The notes below the pieces were generated by a model. The model was not told the origin of the DNA. It searched no databases and was given only the letters and a program-made list of their open reading frames with translations. Positions 1 to 9,886 of a DNA stretch of 46,348 nucleotides are shown here, piece after piece (the stretch's first letter is position 1; each line of letters starts with the position of its first letter). This stretch comes from Acetobacter persici JCM 25330. GTDB taxonomy: Bacteria; Pseudomonadota; Alphaproteobacteria; Acetobacterales; Acetobacteraceae. The DNA is taken from contig NZ_BAJW01000024.1 of assembly GCF_000613905.1 (NCBI RefSeq), positions 1 to 46,348 of the forward strand. Reading direction: 5' to 3'. Position numbers and translations under genes: made by a program.

Positions 1-721
1 GGGTGGCGGCGGCATCCTGCACCCAGAAGGCACCCTCCTCATAGCCCGGCAGTTCCGTCACGCGGGTGCCGCAGGCAGGCGAATGGACCGTTGGGCAGAG
101 CACACCGCCTTCCGGTGCGGGGGCGCCGGGGCGAAGGGTAATGTCCAGCGGGGCTTCATGGCTGATGCCCTCAGCAATGGCGCGTGCCGCCCCTTTGCCC
201 AGCGTATTCCATGAACTCCACAGCCATGCCGGAATATTCAGCCGGGGCTGATCCAGCCCGTCCAGCAGGGCCGGACCCTGATCCGCCACCTTGCGCAGCA
301 CGGCGTTGGCCAGCCCGGCAAACGGAGCCAGCTTGCGGCGGCGCAGCAGAGAAACGGTGGTGCCCACAGCCGCATGCGGCGGTGTTTCCAGAAACAGCAA
401 CTGCGCGCAGCCCATCATCAGCGCAATGCGCACAGGCTCCGGCGGTTCCTTGCGCAGGAACGGTTCCAGAAGCGTGCGCAGGGTGCCCATGTGGCGGAGG
501 GTTGCGGCGGCCAGACGATGTGCCGCGGCACGGTCCCGCGCCGGGGCCTCATGCTCATTGGCGGAGCGGGAGAGGCTGGTTTCCAGCATACGCCGGTGTT
601 CCACCACGCCGCACAGAATATCAAAGGCAACGTCCCGCGTCGGGTCGGCAGGCTGGGGCGCGTTGTTCCGGCGTGCGGCGTTGCGTCTGGGGTTACGGGG
701 GCGGCGGGGTTCTGCTGTCAT
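1..721 (-). CDS. rsmB: RsmB/Fmu-type 16S rRNA cytosine-C5 methyltransferase, N-terminal part
   Basis: The minus frame starts at ATG 721 and is still open at base 1, so only about 240 N-terminal residues are present. After a basic leader the protein shows a NusB-like RNA-binding fold (residues about 25-150, with RDRAAAHRLAAATLRHMG and LMMGCAQLLFLETPPHAAVG). A linker and the beginning of the methyltransferase domain follow, ending at WVQDAAAT, which matches the VQDEAAQ-type motif of the Sun/Fmu family. These enzymes methylate a cytosine of 16S rRNA (C967 in E. coli) using S-adenosylmethionine. The SAM-binding core and the catalytic cysteines lie beyond the window edge. The gene runs in the same direction as purM-purN and lies 100 bp downstream of purN, so it may be read from the same transcript. 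Family assignment is firm; the exact target base is inferred. Confidence 0.88.
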   Translation of the reverse strand, partial: MTAEPRRPRNPRRNAARRNNAPQPADPTRDVAFDILCGVVEHRRMLETSLSRSANEHEAPARDRAAAHRLAAATLRHMGTLRTLLEPFLRKEPPEPVRIALMMGCAQLLFLETPPHAAVGTTVSLLRRRKLAPFAGLANAVLRKVADQGPALLDGLDQPRLNIPAWLWSSWNTLGKGAARAIAEGISHEAPLDITLRPGAPAPEGGVLCPTVHSPACGTRVTELPGYEEGAFWVQDAAAT

Positions 722-821
722 CAGCTCACTATCTGTTCAGGCAATCACGTCAGGCCACCAGAGTGACCCTAAAGGGCGGCCATAAAGGCGAAGGACGGTG
801 GCAGGCTGCCCTGCCGGGGCA

Positions 822-1448
822 TCAGGCCACCAGCAGGGCGGCCTCTGCCGGAGTGGATGCCGGGCTTTTGGTCAGATACCGGCGGAGCACATCCGGGTAG
901 AGCCGGTGTTCCTGCCGCAGCACGCGGGCCGCGAGACCCTCTGCCGTATCCCCCGGCAGGACCGGCACGGCGGCCTGCCCGAGAATAGGGCCTTCATCCA
1001 TCCCTTCCGTCACCAGATGCACCGTGCAGCCATGGATACGCACACCGGCGTCCAGCGCGCGCTCATGCGTGTGCAGGCCGGGGAAAACCGGCAGCAGGCT
1101 GGGGTGAATGTTCAGCATTTTCCCGGCCCACTGTGTGGTGAGGAATGGGGTCAGCAGCCGCATATAGCCTGCCAGACAGACAACTTCCGCCCCGGCCTTC
1201 TGCAAGGCGGCGTCCACAGCGCGTTCATGCGCTTCACGGTCTTTTTTATACAGACGGTGGTCGATCGCCACAGTCTCAAGCCCTGCCGCGCGGGCCATGT
1301 CGAGCCCCGGCGCGTCTGGTTTGTTGCTCAGTACAAGGCAGATGCGGGCCGGAAAATCGGGCCGGGCGCAGGCCTCAATCAGCGCTGTGGCGTTACTGCC
1401 CCGGCCACTGAGCAGAATGGCGACCGGGGTTTTAGGCGTCTCACTCAT
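822..1448 (-). CDS. purN: Phosphoribosylglycinamide formyltransferase (GART)
   Basis: PurN transfers a formyl group from 10-formyltetrahydrofolate to glycinamide ribonucleotide in purine synthesis, in the cytoplasm. The 208-residue product has the usual length. It carries the phosphate-binding loop LLSGRGSN near the N-terminus, the catalytic Asn and His in [14 protein letters not shown], and the catalytic Asp in [11 protein letters not shown]. The start ATG at 1448 overlaps the purM stop by four bases (ATGA), so the two are translationally coupled. PurM and PurN catalyse nearby steps of the same pathway, and this gene pair is common in Proteobacteria. No disruption is visible. Confidence 0.97.
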   Translation of the reverse strand: MSETPKTPVAILLSGRGSNATALIEACARPDFPARICLVLSNKPDAPGLDMARAAGLETVAIDHRLYKKDREAHERAVDAALQKAGAEVVCLAGYMRLLTPFLTTQWAGKMLNIHPSLLPVFPGLHTHERALDAGVRIHGCTVHLVTEGMDEGPILGQAAVPVLPGDTAEGLAARVLRQEHRLYPDVLRRYLTKSPASTPAEAALLVA

Positions 1449-2527
1449 GCTGCGTGAAAATCCGGAGCCGTCACCATTTTCAGGCCGGCCTTGGCAGAGC
1501 TGTCGGCGGCTTTGGCGATATGCCCGATCAGCGTGCCGGTCTCCCCCATGTCTTTCAGGCGGGCAAGAACCTCGTCCGGTTTGGGGGTGATCAGCACCAT
1601 GCCGACGCCACAGTTAAAGACGCGCAGCATTTCCTCGTTCGCGACATCGCCCGTGCGGGCCAGCCAGTTGAACACGGGCGGGACGGGCCATGCGGCGTCA
1701 ATCACCGCGTCCAGCCCGTCAGGCAGAATGCGCGGCAGATTGCCCGGCAGACCGCCGCCGGTAATGTGGGCCGCGGCATGCAGCAGGCCCGCACGGTGCA
1801 GGTCCAGCACGGTGCGGACGTAAAGTTTGGTCGGGGTCAGCAGGGCTTCACCCAGATTTTTGCCCGGTGCGAAGGCGGCCGGGTCCGTCCAGGCCAGATG
1901 GGCGTCCGCCACAATGCGGCGCACCAGGGAATAGCCATTGGAATGTACGCCGCTGGAGGGCAGGGCAATCAGGGCATCACCCTCTGCAATGCCAGCCGGG
2001 AGCAGGGCGGAGCGTTCCGCAGCACCTACGGAAAAACCAGCCAGATCATAATGTCCATCGGCATACATGCCGGGCATTTCCGCGGTTTCACCGCCCACCA
2101 GCGCGCAACCGGACTGCTCACACCCCTGCGCAATGCCGCGCACAACCTTGGCAGCACTGTCTACAGACAGGCGACCCGTTGCAAAATAATCAAGGAAGAA
2201 GAGCGGTTCCGCCCCCTGCACAATCAGGTCATTCACGCACATGGCGACCAGATCGATCCCCACGGTTTCATGCAGGCCAGTTTCAATCGCGAGGGTCAGC
2301 TTGGTGCCCACCCCATCCGTGCAGGAGACGAGCACCGGGTCCTGAAAGCCTGCGGCCTTGAGGTCAAACAGCGCGCCGAATCCGCCAAGCCCGCCCATGG
2401 TGCCGGGGCGGTCGGTGGCTTTGGCTGCGGGTTTGATGGCGTCAATCAAAGCTTCTCCTGCTTCAATGTCCACGCCGGAGTCACGGTAAGTGAGGCGGGA
2501 AGAGGGAGAACTGGAAGAAGACGTCAT
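1445..2527 (-). CDS. purM: Phosphoribosylformylglycinamidine cyclo-ligase (AIR synthetase)
   Basis: PurM closes the imidazole ring, converting FGAM to AIR with ATP. I chose ATG 2527, which gives 360 residues starting [20 protein letters not shown]. The frame is open further upstream, but that part is unlike the family. Recognisable blocks are [12 protein letters not shown] at the N-terminus, the glycine-rich [38 protein letters not shown] followed by [25 protein letters not shown] and [17 protein letters not shown]. The length is typical. It is the first gene of the purM-purN unit and is transcribed away from hdaA across a 102-bp gap, a neighbourhood seen in other Alphaproteobacteria. Confidence 0.96.
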   Translation of the reverse strand: MTSSSSSPSSRLTYRDSGVDIEAGEALIDAIKPAAKATDRPGTMGGLGGFGALFDLKAAGFQDPVLVSCTDGVGTKLTLAIETGLHETVGIDLVAMCVNDLIVQGAEPLFFLDYFATGRLSVDSAAKVVRGIAQGCEQSGCALVGGETAEMPGMYADGHYDLAGFSVGAAERSALLPAGIAEGDALIALPSSGVHSNGYSLVRRIVADAHLAWTDPAAFAPGKNLGEALLTPTKLYVRTVLDLHRAGLLHAAAHITGGGLPGNLPRILPDGLDAVIDAAWPVPPVFNWLARTGDVANEEMLRVFNCGVGMVLITPKPDEVLARLKDMGETGTLIGHIAKAADSSAKAGLKMVTAPDFHAA

Positions 2528-2629
2528 GACAGGTGCTCTTGGTCTGAAAGGGGTCGATGGAACGGATCGGGTAGGGTAGGAATCCCTGAGGACAGTCTTT
2601 ACGGCAGGTGAAGCAACACGCAAAGCGGC
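2528..2629. promoter_or_regulatory. Divergent intergenic region between purM and hdaA
   Basis: These 102 bp separate the start of purM (minus) from the start of hdaA (plus), so promoters for both directions must lie here or inside the 5' ends of the genes. I see no clear -10/-35 pair, palindrome or riboswitch-like fold. The assignment rests on position only. Confidence 0.4.
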
Positions 2630-3397
2630 ATGGAACGGAATACGGAAACAAAAAAGCCCGCACAGCAGCCTGTGGCGGACGGAAAGGAGGCCGGAGCGGC
2701 CGGGCAGATTGCTCTGCCCTTTGCGCACCGGCCCCGATTCGGCCGGTCAGACTTTGTGGCGGCTCCCTCCAATGCTGCGGCGCGCGGCTGGGTGCTGGAT
2801 GCCGAGGCCATGTGGCGCTGGCCGGAAGGCCGCATGGCCCTGTGGGGGGAAAGCGGCACGGGCAAGACGCATCTGCTTTCCGTCTGGGCGGCGCGGCATG
2901 GCGCGCCGGTGATTGAAGGCCGCCGCCTGAATGCGCAGGATGTGGCTGGCCTTTTTCAGGAAGGCGGATTTCGCGCGCTGGCGCTGGATAATGCCGATCA
3001 GGTGCGGGAAGAGGCGGATCTTCTGCATCTGATTAACCTCGTGCGCGAACAGCGGATGGTGCTGCTTATGGCCGGACGGGCTTCTCCTGCACGGTGGCCT
3101 GTGTCCCTGCCTGATCTCGCCAGCCGCCTGCGGGCTACGGCCTCCGTGCCCATCGGCCAGGCGGAGGAGGATCTGCTGCGCAGGCTGTTCCTGCGTCTGC
3201 TGGCGGAACGGCAGATGGTGGTGGCCCAGCCGGTAACGGAGTGGCTGCTGCGGCGTCTGCCGCGCAATGCGGGCGCGATTCGGGATATGGCGGCTCGGCT
3301 GGACGCGGCCGCACTGGCATCAGGCAAGAAAGTGACGCGCGCCCTGGCGACGGGTGTTCTGGAATCTGTGCTGGAAGAGGACGCAACGCGGCCTTAA
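2630..3397 (+). CDS. hdaA: HdaA-type DnaA-related ATPase (regulatory inactivation of DnaA)
   Basis: This 255-residue protein has a lone DnaA-like AAA+ domain without the DnaA DNA-binding domain. Near the N-terminus, QIALPF (residues 26-31) matches the sliding-clamp-binding motif of Hda/HdaA. Walker A is GESGTGKT (73-80) and a Walker B-like LALDNAD lies near 114-120. In Alphaproteobacteria HdaA, bound to the DnaN clamp, stimulates ATP hydrolysis by DnaA after initiation and so prevents re-replication. Position beside purM/purN and just before ppk matches other Alphaproteobacteria and supports the name over a general DnaA paralogue. The start is uncertain because no strong ribosome-binding site precedes ATG 2630. 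Confidence 0.87.
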   Translation: MERNTETKKPAQQPVADGKEAGAAGQIALPFAHRPRFGRSDFVAAPSNAAARGWVLDAEAMWRWPEGRMALWGESGTGKTHLLSVWAARHGAPVIEGRRLNAQDVAGLFQEGGFRALALDNADQVREEADLLHLINLVREQRMVLLMAGRASPARWPVSLPDLASRLRATASVPIGQAEEDLLRRLFLRLLAERQMVVAQPVTEWLLRRLPRNAGAIRDMAARLDAAALASGKKVTRALATGVLESVLEEDATRP

Positions 3398-3440
3398 CGT
3401 CTTGCCCTGCGGGCGTGTCTGCGCCACTGTGTGACAGATT

Positions 3441-3455
3441 TGTTATAGTGTAACA
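3441..3455. promoter_or_regulatory. Short inverted repeat upstream of the S46 peptidase
   Basis: TGTTA-TAGTG-TAACA forms a perfect 5+5 inverted repeat 26 bp before the start codon. It is embedded in an AT-rich stretch containing TATAGT, which could be a -10 element. It may be an operator or part of the promoter; no regulator is identifiable. Confidence 0.3.
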
Positions 3456-3481
3456 TCAACCTGAAGGGTGTTTCTGCAATC

Positions 3482-5579
3482 ATGAGCAGCTTTTTCAAGC
3501 GTTCTCTGTTGCCTCTGGCAGTGCTGGCCTGCGCGCCTGCGGTTCTTCCCGCAATCCCGTTTGCGCATGCGGACGAGGGGATGTGGACAATGGACCATCT
3601 GCCCGTGGAGCTGATGAAGCAGCGTTACGGCTTTACCCCCACGCCAGCATGGACAGAGCGCGTGACAAAAGCCTCTGCGCGTCTGGCGCTGGGGTGCTCG
3701 GCGTCTTTCGTCTCCGCCGACGGGCTGGTGATGACCAACACCATTGCGCCAATGAATGTCTCCAGCAGCTTTCCGGGAAAGGCAAAAATTATTTTCAGGA
3801 TGGCTACAGCGCCAAAAGTCCTGCGGATGAACAGCGCTGCCCGGCCATGGAGCTGAACCAGCTCGACAGCATTACCGACGTGACGGAGCGGATGCAGACG
3901 GCGCTGCGCGGCAAGGATGGCGCTGCCTACACCACGGCGCGTCAGGCTGAAGAAAGCGCTATTGAAAAAGACTGCGCCAAGGATGACCCGACCAAATGGC
4001 GCTGCGATGTGATCAGCCTGTATCACGGAGGCCGGACCGCTCTGTACCGTTATCGCCGCTATCAGGACGTGCGCATGGTCATGGCGCCGGACCAGAACGC
4101 GGCCTTCTTTGGCGGGGACCCGGATAACTTTAACTTCCCCCGCTATGACCTCGATATGGCGTTCCTGCGCGTTTATGAAAATGGCAAACCTGCCAAGGTT
4201 GACGCCTTCCTGCCGTTTGACGCCGCAGGTCCGAAGGAAGGGGAACTGGTCTTTACCTCTGGCAATCCGGGCTCCACGGAGCGGGAAGTGCCGCTGGCTG
4301 ATCTGGAATTTTCCAGAAACGTGACGGTGCCCTTTATTGTTGACAATTATTCCGCGCTGGATGGCGCACTGTGCAGTACAGCCGGGAAAGTGCCGCGCAT
4401 CATCAGGAAGCGCAGGAGCGGATTTTCGGGATTGAAAACAGTCTGAAAGTCTATCGCGGCCGCGTGGATGTTCTGGCTGACCCCAAACTGCTGGATGCCA
4501 AGGCAAAGAGCGAAGCCAGCCTGCGTGACTGGATTAACGCCGACCCCAAACGCAAGGAAGCCTATGGTGATCCGTGGGCGAAAAACGCGGAGGCTCTGGC
4601 CGTCAAGAAGCGGATTTTCAAACCCTACGTGATGCTGGAAGGCTCTTTTGGGATTCAGGGCGAGCTGTTCCAGTATGCCAAACTGCTGGTGCGTGCCGCG
4701 AATGAACGCCAGAAGCCGGATGCGGAACGTCTGACGGCCTACCATGATGCCCGTCTGCCTGCGCTGGAAGCAGAGCTTGGCTCGACGGCTCCGGTCTATC
4801 CGGATCTTGAAAAAACCGAACTCGCCTTTTCTCTTTCCAAGCTGCGGCAGGTGCTGGGCGCGGATGATGATATGGTGAAGCTGGTTCTGGGCAAGGCCTC
4901 CCCGGATGATCTGGCGGAAACGCTGGTTAACGGCACGAAGCTGGCCGACCCGAAGGTGCGTCTGGCTCTGTGGAAAGGCGGCGCGGACGCTGTTACGGCC
5001 TCCAAAGACCCGATGATTGTGCTGGCCCGCAGCCTTGAGCCGCACACCCGTGCCCTGCGCAAGCAGATGGATGATGACGTGGCGGCTCCCTCCCGTCAGG
5101 CAACGGAAGCAATGGCCAAGGCACGTTTTGAGCGGGATGGTGTCTCGTCCTACCCGGATGCCACATTTACGCAGCGTCTCTCCTTCGGGCAGGTTAAAGG
5201 CTGGGATGAAAACGGAAAAGCCGTTCCGGCCTTTACCTATTTCTCTGGCCTGTATGACCGCGCAACCGGGTCCGACCCTTTCAAGCTCACCAAGCCCTGG
5301 CTGGACGCCAAGGCGCATGTGAACATGAAGACGCCGTATGATTTTGTCTCCACAAATGACATTATCGGCGGCAATTCAGGCTCCCCGGTGATCAACTCTG
5401 AAGGCCATGCTGTAGGGCTGATTTTTGACGGTAATATCCACTCTCTGGGTGGGGATTTCTATTATGATGAAAGCACGAACCGCGCTGTTGCGGTTGATAC
5501 CGCTGCCATCATGGAAGCGCTGAAAGTGGTTTATAAAAATCAGGCGCTGGCGAAGGAACTGTCTCAGGGGCACCTCTGA
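3482..5579 (+). pseudogene. Secreted S46-family serine dipeptidyl-peptidase (DPP7/11-like), two frameshifts
   Basis: The reading frame changes twice (near 3739 and 4370), each time as if one base were missing. With both repaired the product is about 699 residues, normal for family S46. It begins with a signal peptide (hydrophobic core [13 protein letters not shown], likely cut after AHA) and then DEGMWT, typical of mature S46 enzymes. Repair at 3739 (one C) recreates TNHHC, which holds the catalytic histidine; unrepaired, translation stops soon after. The acidic-residue region PDNFNFPRYDLDMAFLRVY and the nucleophile motif GGNSGSPVIN are intact. FDGN after the serine motif resembles DPP7, which prefers hydrophobic P1 residues, rather than DPP11 (FDR). 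The expected role is release of dipeptides in the periplasm. It is either a real pseudogene or, as I favour given the many indels nearby, an intact gene with two read errors. Confidence 0.85.
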
Positions 5580-5602
5580 GCCCTGAAACGCTTCTGATAA
5601 GG

Positions 5603-5623
5603 TCCGGCGTGTAAAACGCCGGA
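5603..5623 (+). terminator. Hairpin after the S46 peptidase
   Basis: TCCGGCGT-GTAAA-ACGCCGGA is a perfect 8-bp stem with a 5-nt loop, 24 bp after the peptidase stop codon. No T-run follows, so it is at best a weak intrinsic terminator or a transcript-end stabiliser. Confidence 0.5.
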
Positions 5624-5681
5624 TGACGCAGCGGAAAATGATTTGTGAAAAAGGCTCGCGGGATAACCATTCTGCGTGCCT

Positions 5682-5736
5682 TTTTATGTCCTGTTTGCGG
5701 TCCCGCCGCCGATCGCGGGAATGGGACGACATAAAA
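5682..5736. repeat. Nested inverted repeat between the S46 peptidase and ppk
   Basis: Outer arms TTTTATGTC (5682-5690) and GACATAAAA (5728-5736) are exact reverse complements. An inner pair, CCCGC (5702-5706) and GCGGG (5715-5719), lies inside. The element sits about 120 bp before the likely ppk start. It could be a two-way terminator-like fold (T-run on one side, A-run on the other) or an operator. I recognise no regulator site. Confidence 0.45.
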
Positions 5737-5859
5737 CCGTAACATGTGCCATTCTTTTCCCGTCAGATGACTGTACAGTATGGTGCAGCAACATCAGACG
5801 ATGGCCACGTGCCAGCAAGGCCAATGCAGGCGGGCGTGGCGCAGACAGGGAGAATGGGT

Positions 5860-8123
5860 GTGACGACGGCGCAGAATAAAAAAACAGGCCAATCAGCCAG
5901 AGCCAGAGTGCCCGCCCGCAGACGTGCACCGGCCGCCAGCCGGGCCAGCAAAAAGCCGACCCAGAACAAGGTGACGCTGGAAATGCCCGAGCGGTTTATC
6001 AACCGCGAACTCTCATGGCTGGCCTTTAACCAGCGTGTGGTGGAAGAGGCGGATAATCCCCGCAACCCGTTGCTGGAGCGCCTGCGCTTTCTGTCCATCA
6101 GCGCCAGCAATCTGGATGAATTTTATTCTGTGCGTGTGGCCGGGCTGGTCGGGCAGGTGCGGGAAGGGCTGGTCGCTCTCTCGCCCGACGGCCTGACTCC
6201 GGCCCAGCAGCTTGATGCGGTGCGTGAACGCTGCGCCCAGCTCCTGCGTGAACAGCAGCGTATCTGGGTGGAACTGCGCGGCCTGCTGGCGGAAGAGGGC
6301 GTGGTCCTGTGTGAACCGGCTGATCTGGATGAAGCCGATCGCACATGGCTGCATGCCTGCTTTATGGACCGTGTGTTCCCGGTTCTGACGCCGCTTGCGG
6401 TAGACCCCGCGCATCCGCTGCCCTTTATCCCGAACATGGGGCTGGCACTCGGCCTGCGTCTGCTGCTGGCGGAAAACGGGGCCTTCGCCATGAATGCGCT
6501 TATCCTGCTGCCTGCGCAGGTGGAGCGGTTTATCCGCCTGCCGGGTAAGGAGGGGGCAGAGAGCAAAGCTGTCCGCTTTATCCGTCTGGAAGATCTGATT
6601 ACGCTGTGCATGGACAGCTTTTCCCCGGACTTGTGGTGGGGGAAAGCGGGATGCTGCGCGTGGTGCGTGATACCGATGTGGAATTTGAGGATGAGGCGGA
6701 AGACCTTGTCCGCTCCTATGAAAGTGCGCTCAAACGCCGCCGCCGTGGGGTGGTCATTCATCTGGATATGGAAAAGCGGGTGCCGACCGAACTGGCGGAC
6801 GCCATAGCCTCCGGTCTGGACCTGCCTTCAGAAGAAATTGCCGTCCATTCCGGTGTGATTGGTGTGGTGGACCTCAAGCAGATGATTGTGGATGACCGCC
6901 CCGATCTGCTGTTCCCGCCCTATACGCCGCGCTTCCCGGAACGGATTCTGGACTTCAACGGGGATTGTTTTGCCGCCATCCGCGCGAAGGACCTGCTGGT
7001 CCATCACCCGTTTGAAAGTTTTGACGTTGTTGTGCAGTTCCTGCGTCAGGCCGCGCTCGACCCGAACGTGATTGCCATCAAGCAGACCCTCTACCGGACC
7101 TCCCGTGACTCCCCCATCGTGAAGGCGCTGATTGAAGCCGCCGAGGCCGGGAAGTCCGTCACCGCCATGGTGGAGTTGCGTGCACGGTTTGATGAAGAAG
7201 CCAATATTCGCCTTGCCCGCGCGCTGGAAGCCGCCGGGGTGCAGGTGGTGTTTGGGTTTGCGGACCTGAAAACCCACGCCAAGCTGAGTCTTGTGGTGCG
7301 GCGCGAGGGGAATCAGGTGCGGTCCTACGCGCATTTTGGCACGGGCAACTACCACCCGATTACCGCCAAGATTTATACGGACCTTTCCTTTTTTACCTGC
7401 AAGCCGGAACTGGCTCGGGATTCCGCCCGCCTGTTCAACTACGTGACCGGCTACGCCATGCCCGCCAGAATGGAAGCCATTTCCTTCTCCCCCATCACCA
7501 TCCGCAGCACGCTGCGGGAACTGATTGAGGAAGAAATGGCCCACGTTAAAGCCGGGCGTCCGGGCACGATCTGGCTGAAGATGAATGCGCTGGTGGACCC
7601 GGACCTGATCGACTGCCTCTATCGTGCCTCCTGCGCCGGGGTCAGAATTGTGGGCGTGATCCGTGGGATCTGCTGCCTGCGTCCGGGTGTGCCGGGTCTC
7701 TCTGAAAATATCCGCATCAAATCGGTTGTCGGGCGTTTTCTGGAACATTCGCGTATTTTTGCGTTTGGCAACGGCCACCGTCTGCCGTCTCGTTATGCCA
7801 AGGTCTATCTGTCTTCAGCAGACTGGATGACGCGCAATATGGACTGGCGGGTGGAAAGCATGGTGCCCGTCACCAACCCGACGGTGCATGCCCAGATGCT
7901 GGGGCAGATCATGGTCTCCAATATCAAAGATAATCTGCAATCCTGGGGGCTGGAATCCAGCGGCACGTGGCGCAGACTGTCACCGGGGGCGCGGCCGTTC
8001 TCGGCGCATGAATGGTTCATGACGCATCCCTCACTCTCGGGCCGGGGGTCCGCCGCGCATGAAACGCCTCTGCGCGCACCGGCCTCTCTGCCCACGTCCA
8101 AAGACCTGATGTTTGATGACTGA
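5860..8123 (+). CDS. ppk: Polyphosphate kinase 1, one frameshift in the sequence as given
   Basis: PPK1 reversibly makes inorganic polyphosphate from ATP. The frame shifts at the T4 run 6619-6622; one extra T restores [19 protein letters not shown], as in the family. The repaired protein has about 754 residues. The N-terminal domain starts with [17 protein letters not shown], followed by [12 protein letters not shown]. The catalytic half has [20 protein letters not shown], the active-site histidine in [12 protein letters not shown], then HFGTGNYHP, the second conserved histidine in LEHSRIF, and [17 protein letters not shown] chose GTG 5860 because AGGGAG lies 7 bases upstream; in-frame starts at 5746, 5767 and 5854 are also possible. 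ppx follows 91 bp downstream in the same direction, pairing synthesis with breakdown. The frameshift is probably a homopolymer read error. Confidence 0.92.
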
Positions 8124-8214
8124 CCTCAGCCAGTGGTGCGGGAAAATCAGAAAGCGTGTTTTCGGCGTCTGTTCCCGGTTTTCGTGAATGCGTTTCGGGA
8201 GTAGAGTGCCGCCC

Positions 8215-9705
8215 ATGCAGACTGATATGCCGCGCCGCTCGGCCGTTGTTGATCTTGGGTCCAATTCTGTGCGCCTCGTGGTGTTCGAGGGCATATCACG
8301 CAACCCCGTGCCTATTTTTAATGAAAAGGCGGTGTTGCGTCTGGGCCGCGGGCTGACCGCCACAGGCAAGCTGAATGAAGAAGGCGTGCAGATGGCGATG
8401 GAAGTGCTGAGTCGCTTCCACGCCATTGCGCGCGCCATGAACGCGGACCCGTTTGAAATTCTGGCCACCGCTGCGGTGCGTGATGCCCTGAACGGCCCGG
8501 AATTTGTGGAAGCCCTGCGCAGAAACATGCCGGGCGTGCCCATCCGCATCCTGAGCGGGGAAGAGGAGGCTGACCACTCCGCGATTGGCGTGATGTGCGG
8601 CATCCCCCGCGCCAATGGTCTGGTGGCCGATGTTGGGGGTGGGTCACTGGAACTGATCCACCTGACGGAAGACGGGCGGCATGATGCCAATACTCTGCCG
8701 CTCGGTGTAATCCGCCTGAGTGACCGTGCGAAAGGCGACCTTGAAGTGGCCCGCACGCTGGCGGATGAGGATATCGGGGCCGTCAAATGGCTGCCTCAGG
8801 TCAAGGGCAGCACGCTGTATCTGGTGGGCGGGGCGTTCCGTGCGCTGGCCCGCCTGCACATTGCCCGCATGCAGTATCCGCTGAACATTGTGCATTATTA
8901 TACTCTGGGGCTGGAAGAAGCGCGGGAGATGACGGGCTGGCTGCTGCACGCGCCACGCCGTGGTCTGGAGCGCCTGCCCGGAGCCCCCAAAAAACGTCTG
9001 GATGATGTGCCGTTTGCGGCCACCGTGCTGCGCAGATTGCTGCGTAAGGTGCAGCCTGACCGGGTGGTGTTCTGCGTGGATGGTCTGCGGGAGGGGTGGT
9101 ACATGCTGAATGTCGCCCCGGATTGCCTGCCGCAGGACCCGATGGATGTTGTGGCGCGGGATATGTGTGCCCGGCTGGGCCGGAGCAATACGCTGCCGGA
9201 TGTCTTGTGCCGCTGGACAGATGGCCTTCTGCCCAAGGAAACACCGCAGGAGCAGCATTTGCGGCGCATTGCCTGCATCCTCTCTGATGTCGGCAGCCAC
9301 GATCACCCGGAATACCGGGCAGAGCAGACCTACTGGCGTATTCTGCGCATGCAGGGTGTGGGGTTTGACCATGAGGCCCGGGCCTGGCTCTCACTGGCGC
9401 TGGCCGTGCGGTACGCCGCGGATACGACTGTCGAGTTTCTGGCAACCTCCCGCACGCTGCTGAGTGACGCCGCATGGCGGCGCGCCATTGTGCTGGGGCA
9501 GGCGTTGCGGCTGGCTTATTCGCTCTCCGGCGGTACGGCTGTTTTGCTGGATGGCACGGCGTTGCTGTGGCACCGCAAGGAGCTGGTGCTCAAGCTGGTG
9601 TCCTCGCGTGTGGCCGTGCGGGGGGAAACAGTGGGGCGCGGGCTTGCCAGACTGGGGCAGGCACTGGATGTGCCAACCCGCTTTGAGGCTGATCTGGAAG
9701 CCTGA
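8215..9705 (+). CDS. ppx: Exopolyphosphatase, Ppx/GppA family
   Basis: Ppx/GppA enzymes release phosphate from polyphosphate ends or from pppGpp. The protein has the ASKHA-fold phosphate-1 motif VVDLGSNSVRL near the N-terminus, ATAAVRDALNG, the SGEEEA motif, and the phosphate-2 loop VADVGGGSLELI. The C-terminal part contains LSDVGSHDHPEYR, an HD-type helical domain as in long Ppx proteins. I chose ATG 8215 (496 residues); an in-frame ATG at 8188 would add nine residues. It follows ppk in the same direction, which favours polyphosphate over pppGpp as main substrate, although the family can use both. Confidence 0.92.
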   Translation: MQTDMPRRSAVVDLGSNSVRLVVFEGISRNPVPIFNEKAVLRLGRGLTATGKLNEEGVQMAMEVLSRFHAIARAMNADPFEILATAAVRDALNGPEFVEALRRNMPGVPIRILSGEEEADHSAIGVMCGIPRANGLVADVGGGSLELIHLTEDGRHDANTLPLGVIRLSDRAKGDLEVARTLADEDIGAVKWLPQVKGSTLYLVGGAFRALARLHIARMQYPLNIVHYYTLGLEEAREMTGWLLHAPRRGLERLPGAPKKRLDDVPFAATVLRRLLRKVQPDRVVFCVDGLREGWYMLNVAPDCLPQDPMDVVARDMCARLGRSNTLPDVLCRWTDGLLPKETPQEQHLRRIACILSDVGSHDHPEYRAEQTYWRILRMQGVGFDHEARAWLSLALAVRYAADTTVEFLATSRTLLSDAAWRRAIVLGQALRLAYSLSGGTAVLLDGTALLWHRKELVLKLVSSRVAVRGETVGRGLARLGQALDVPTRFEADLEA

Positions 9706-9886
9706 TTTCCCGGCGGTTGCCTGTTTTCTCTCAGGAGCAGATGTGTGCAGGGGGTAGAGCATAGAGGCTCTGCGCGCCCCGGCAGTGCTATGGGGCTGGA
9801 CAATCCGCCGCGTTCTGGGCACCTTAATTTTTAGACATCTGCCGCGGATGAGGGATTTATGACCAGAAGTCAGGGGAAAAAATCAC

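Noticed and set aside
1454..2611. Plus-strand open frame of 385 codons across purM
   Set aside because: It is antisense to a gene with all PurM motifs; the translated product has no recognisable family pattern, and high G+C commonly opens such frames.
4347..5318. Minus-strand open frame of 323 codons inside the S46 peptidase gene
   Set aside because: The plus strand encodes clear S46 sequence up to the GGNSGSP motif; the minus frame has no family features.
6610..6630. Programmed frameshifting in ppk at the T-run
   Set aside because: The family is not known for recoding, and many unrelated genes here show the same kind of one-base homopolymer loss.
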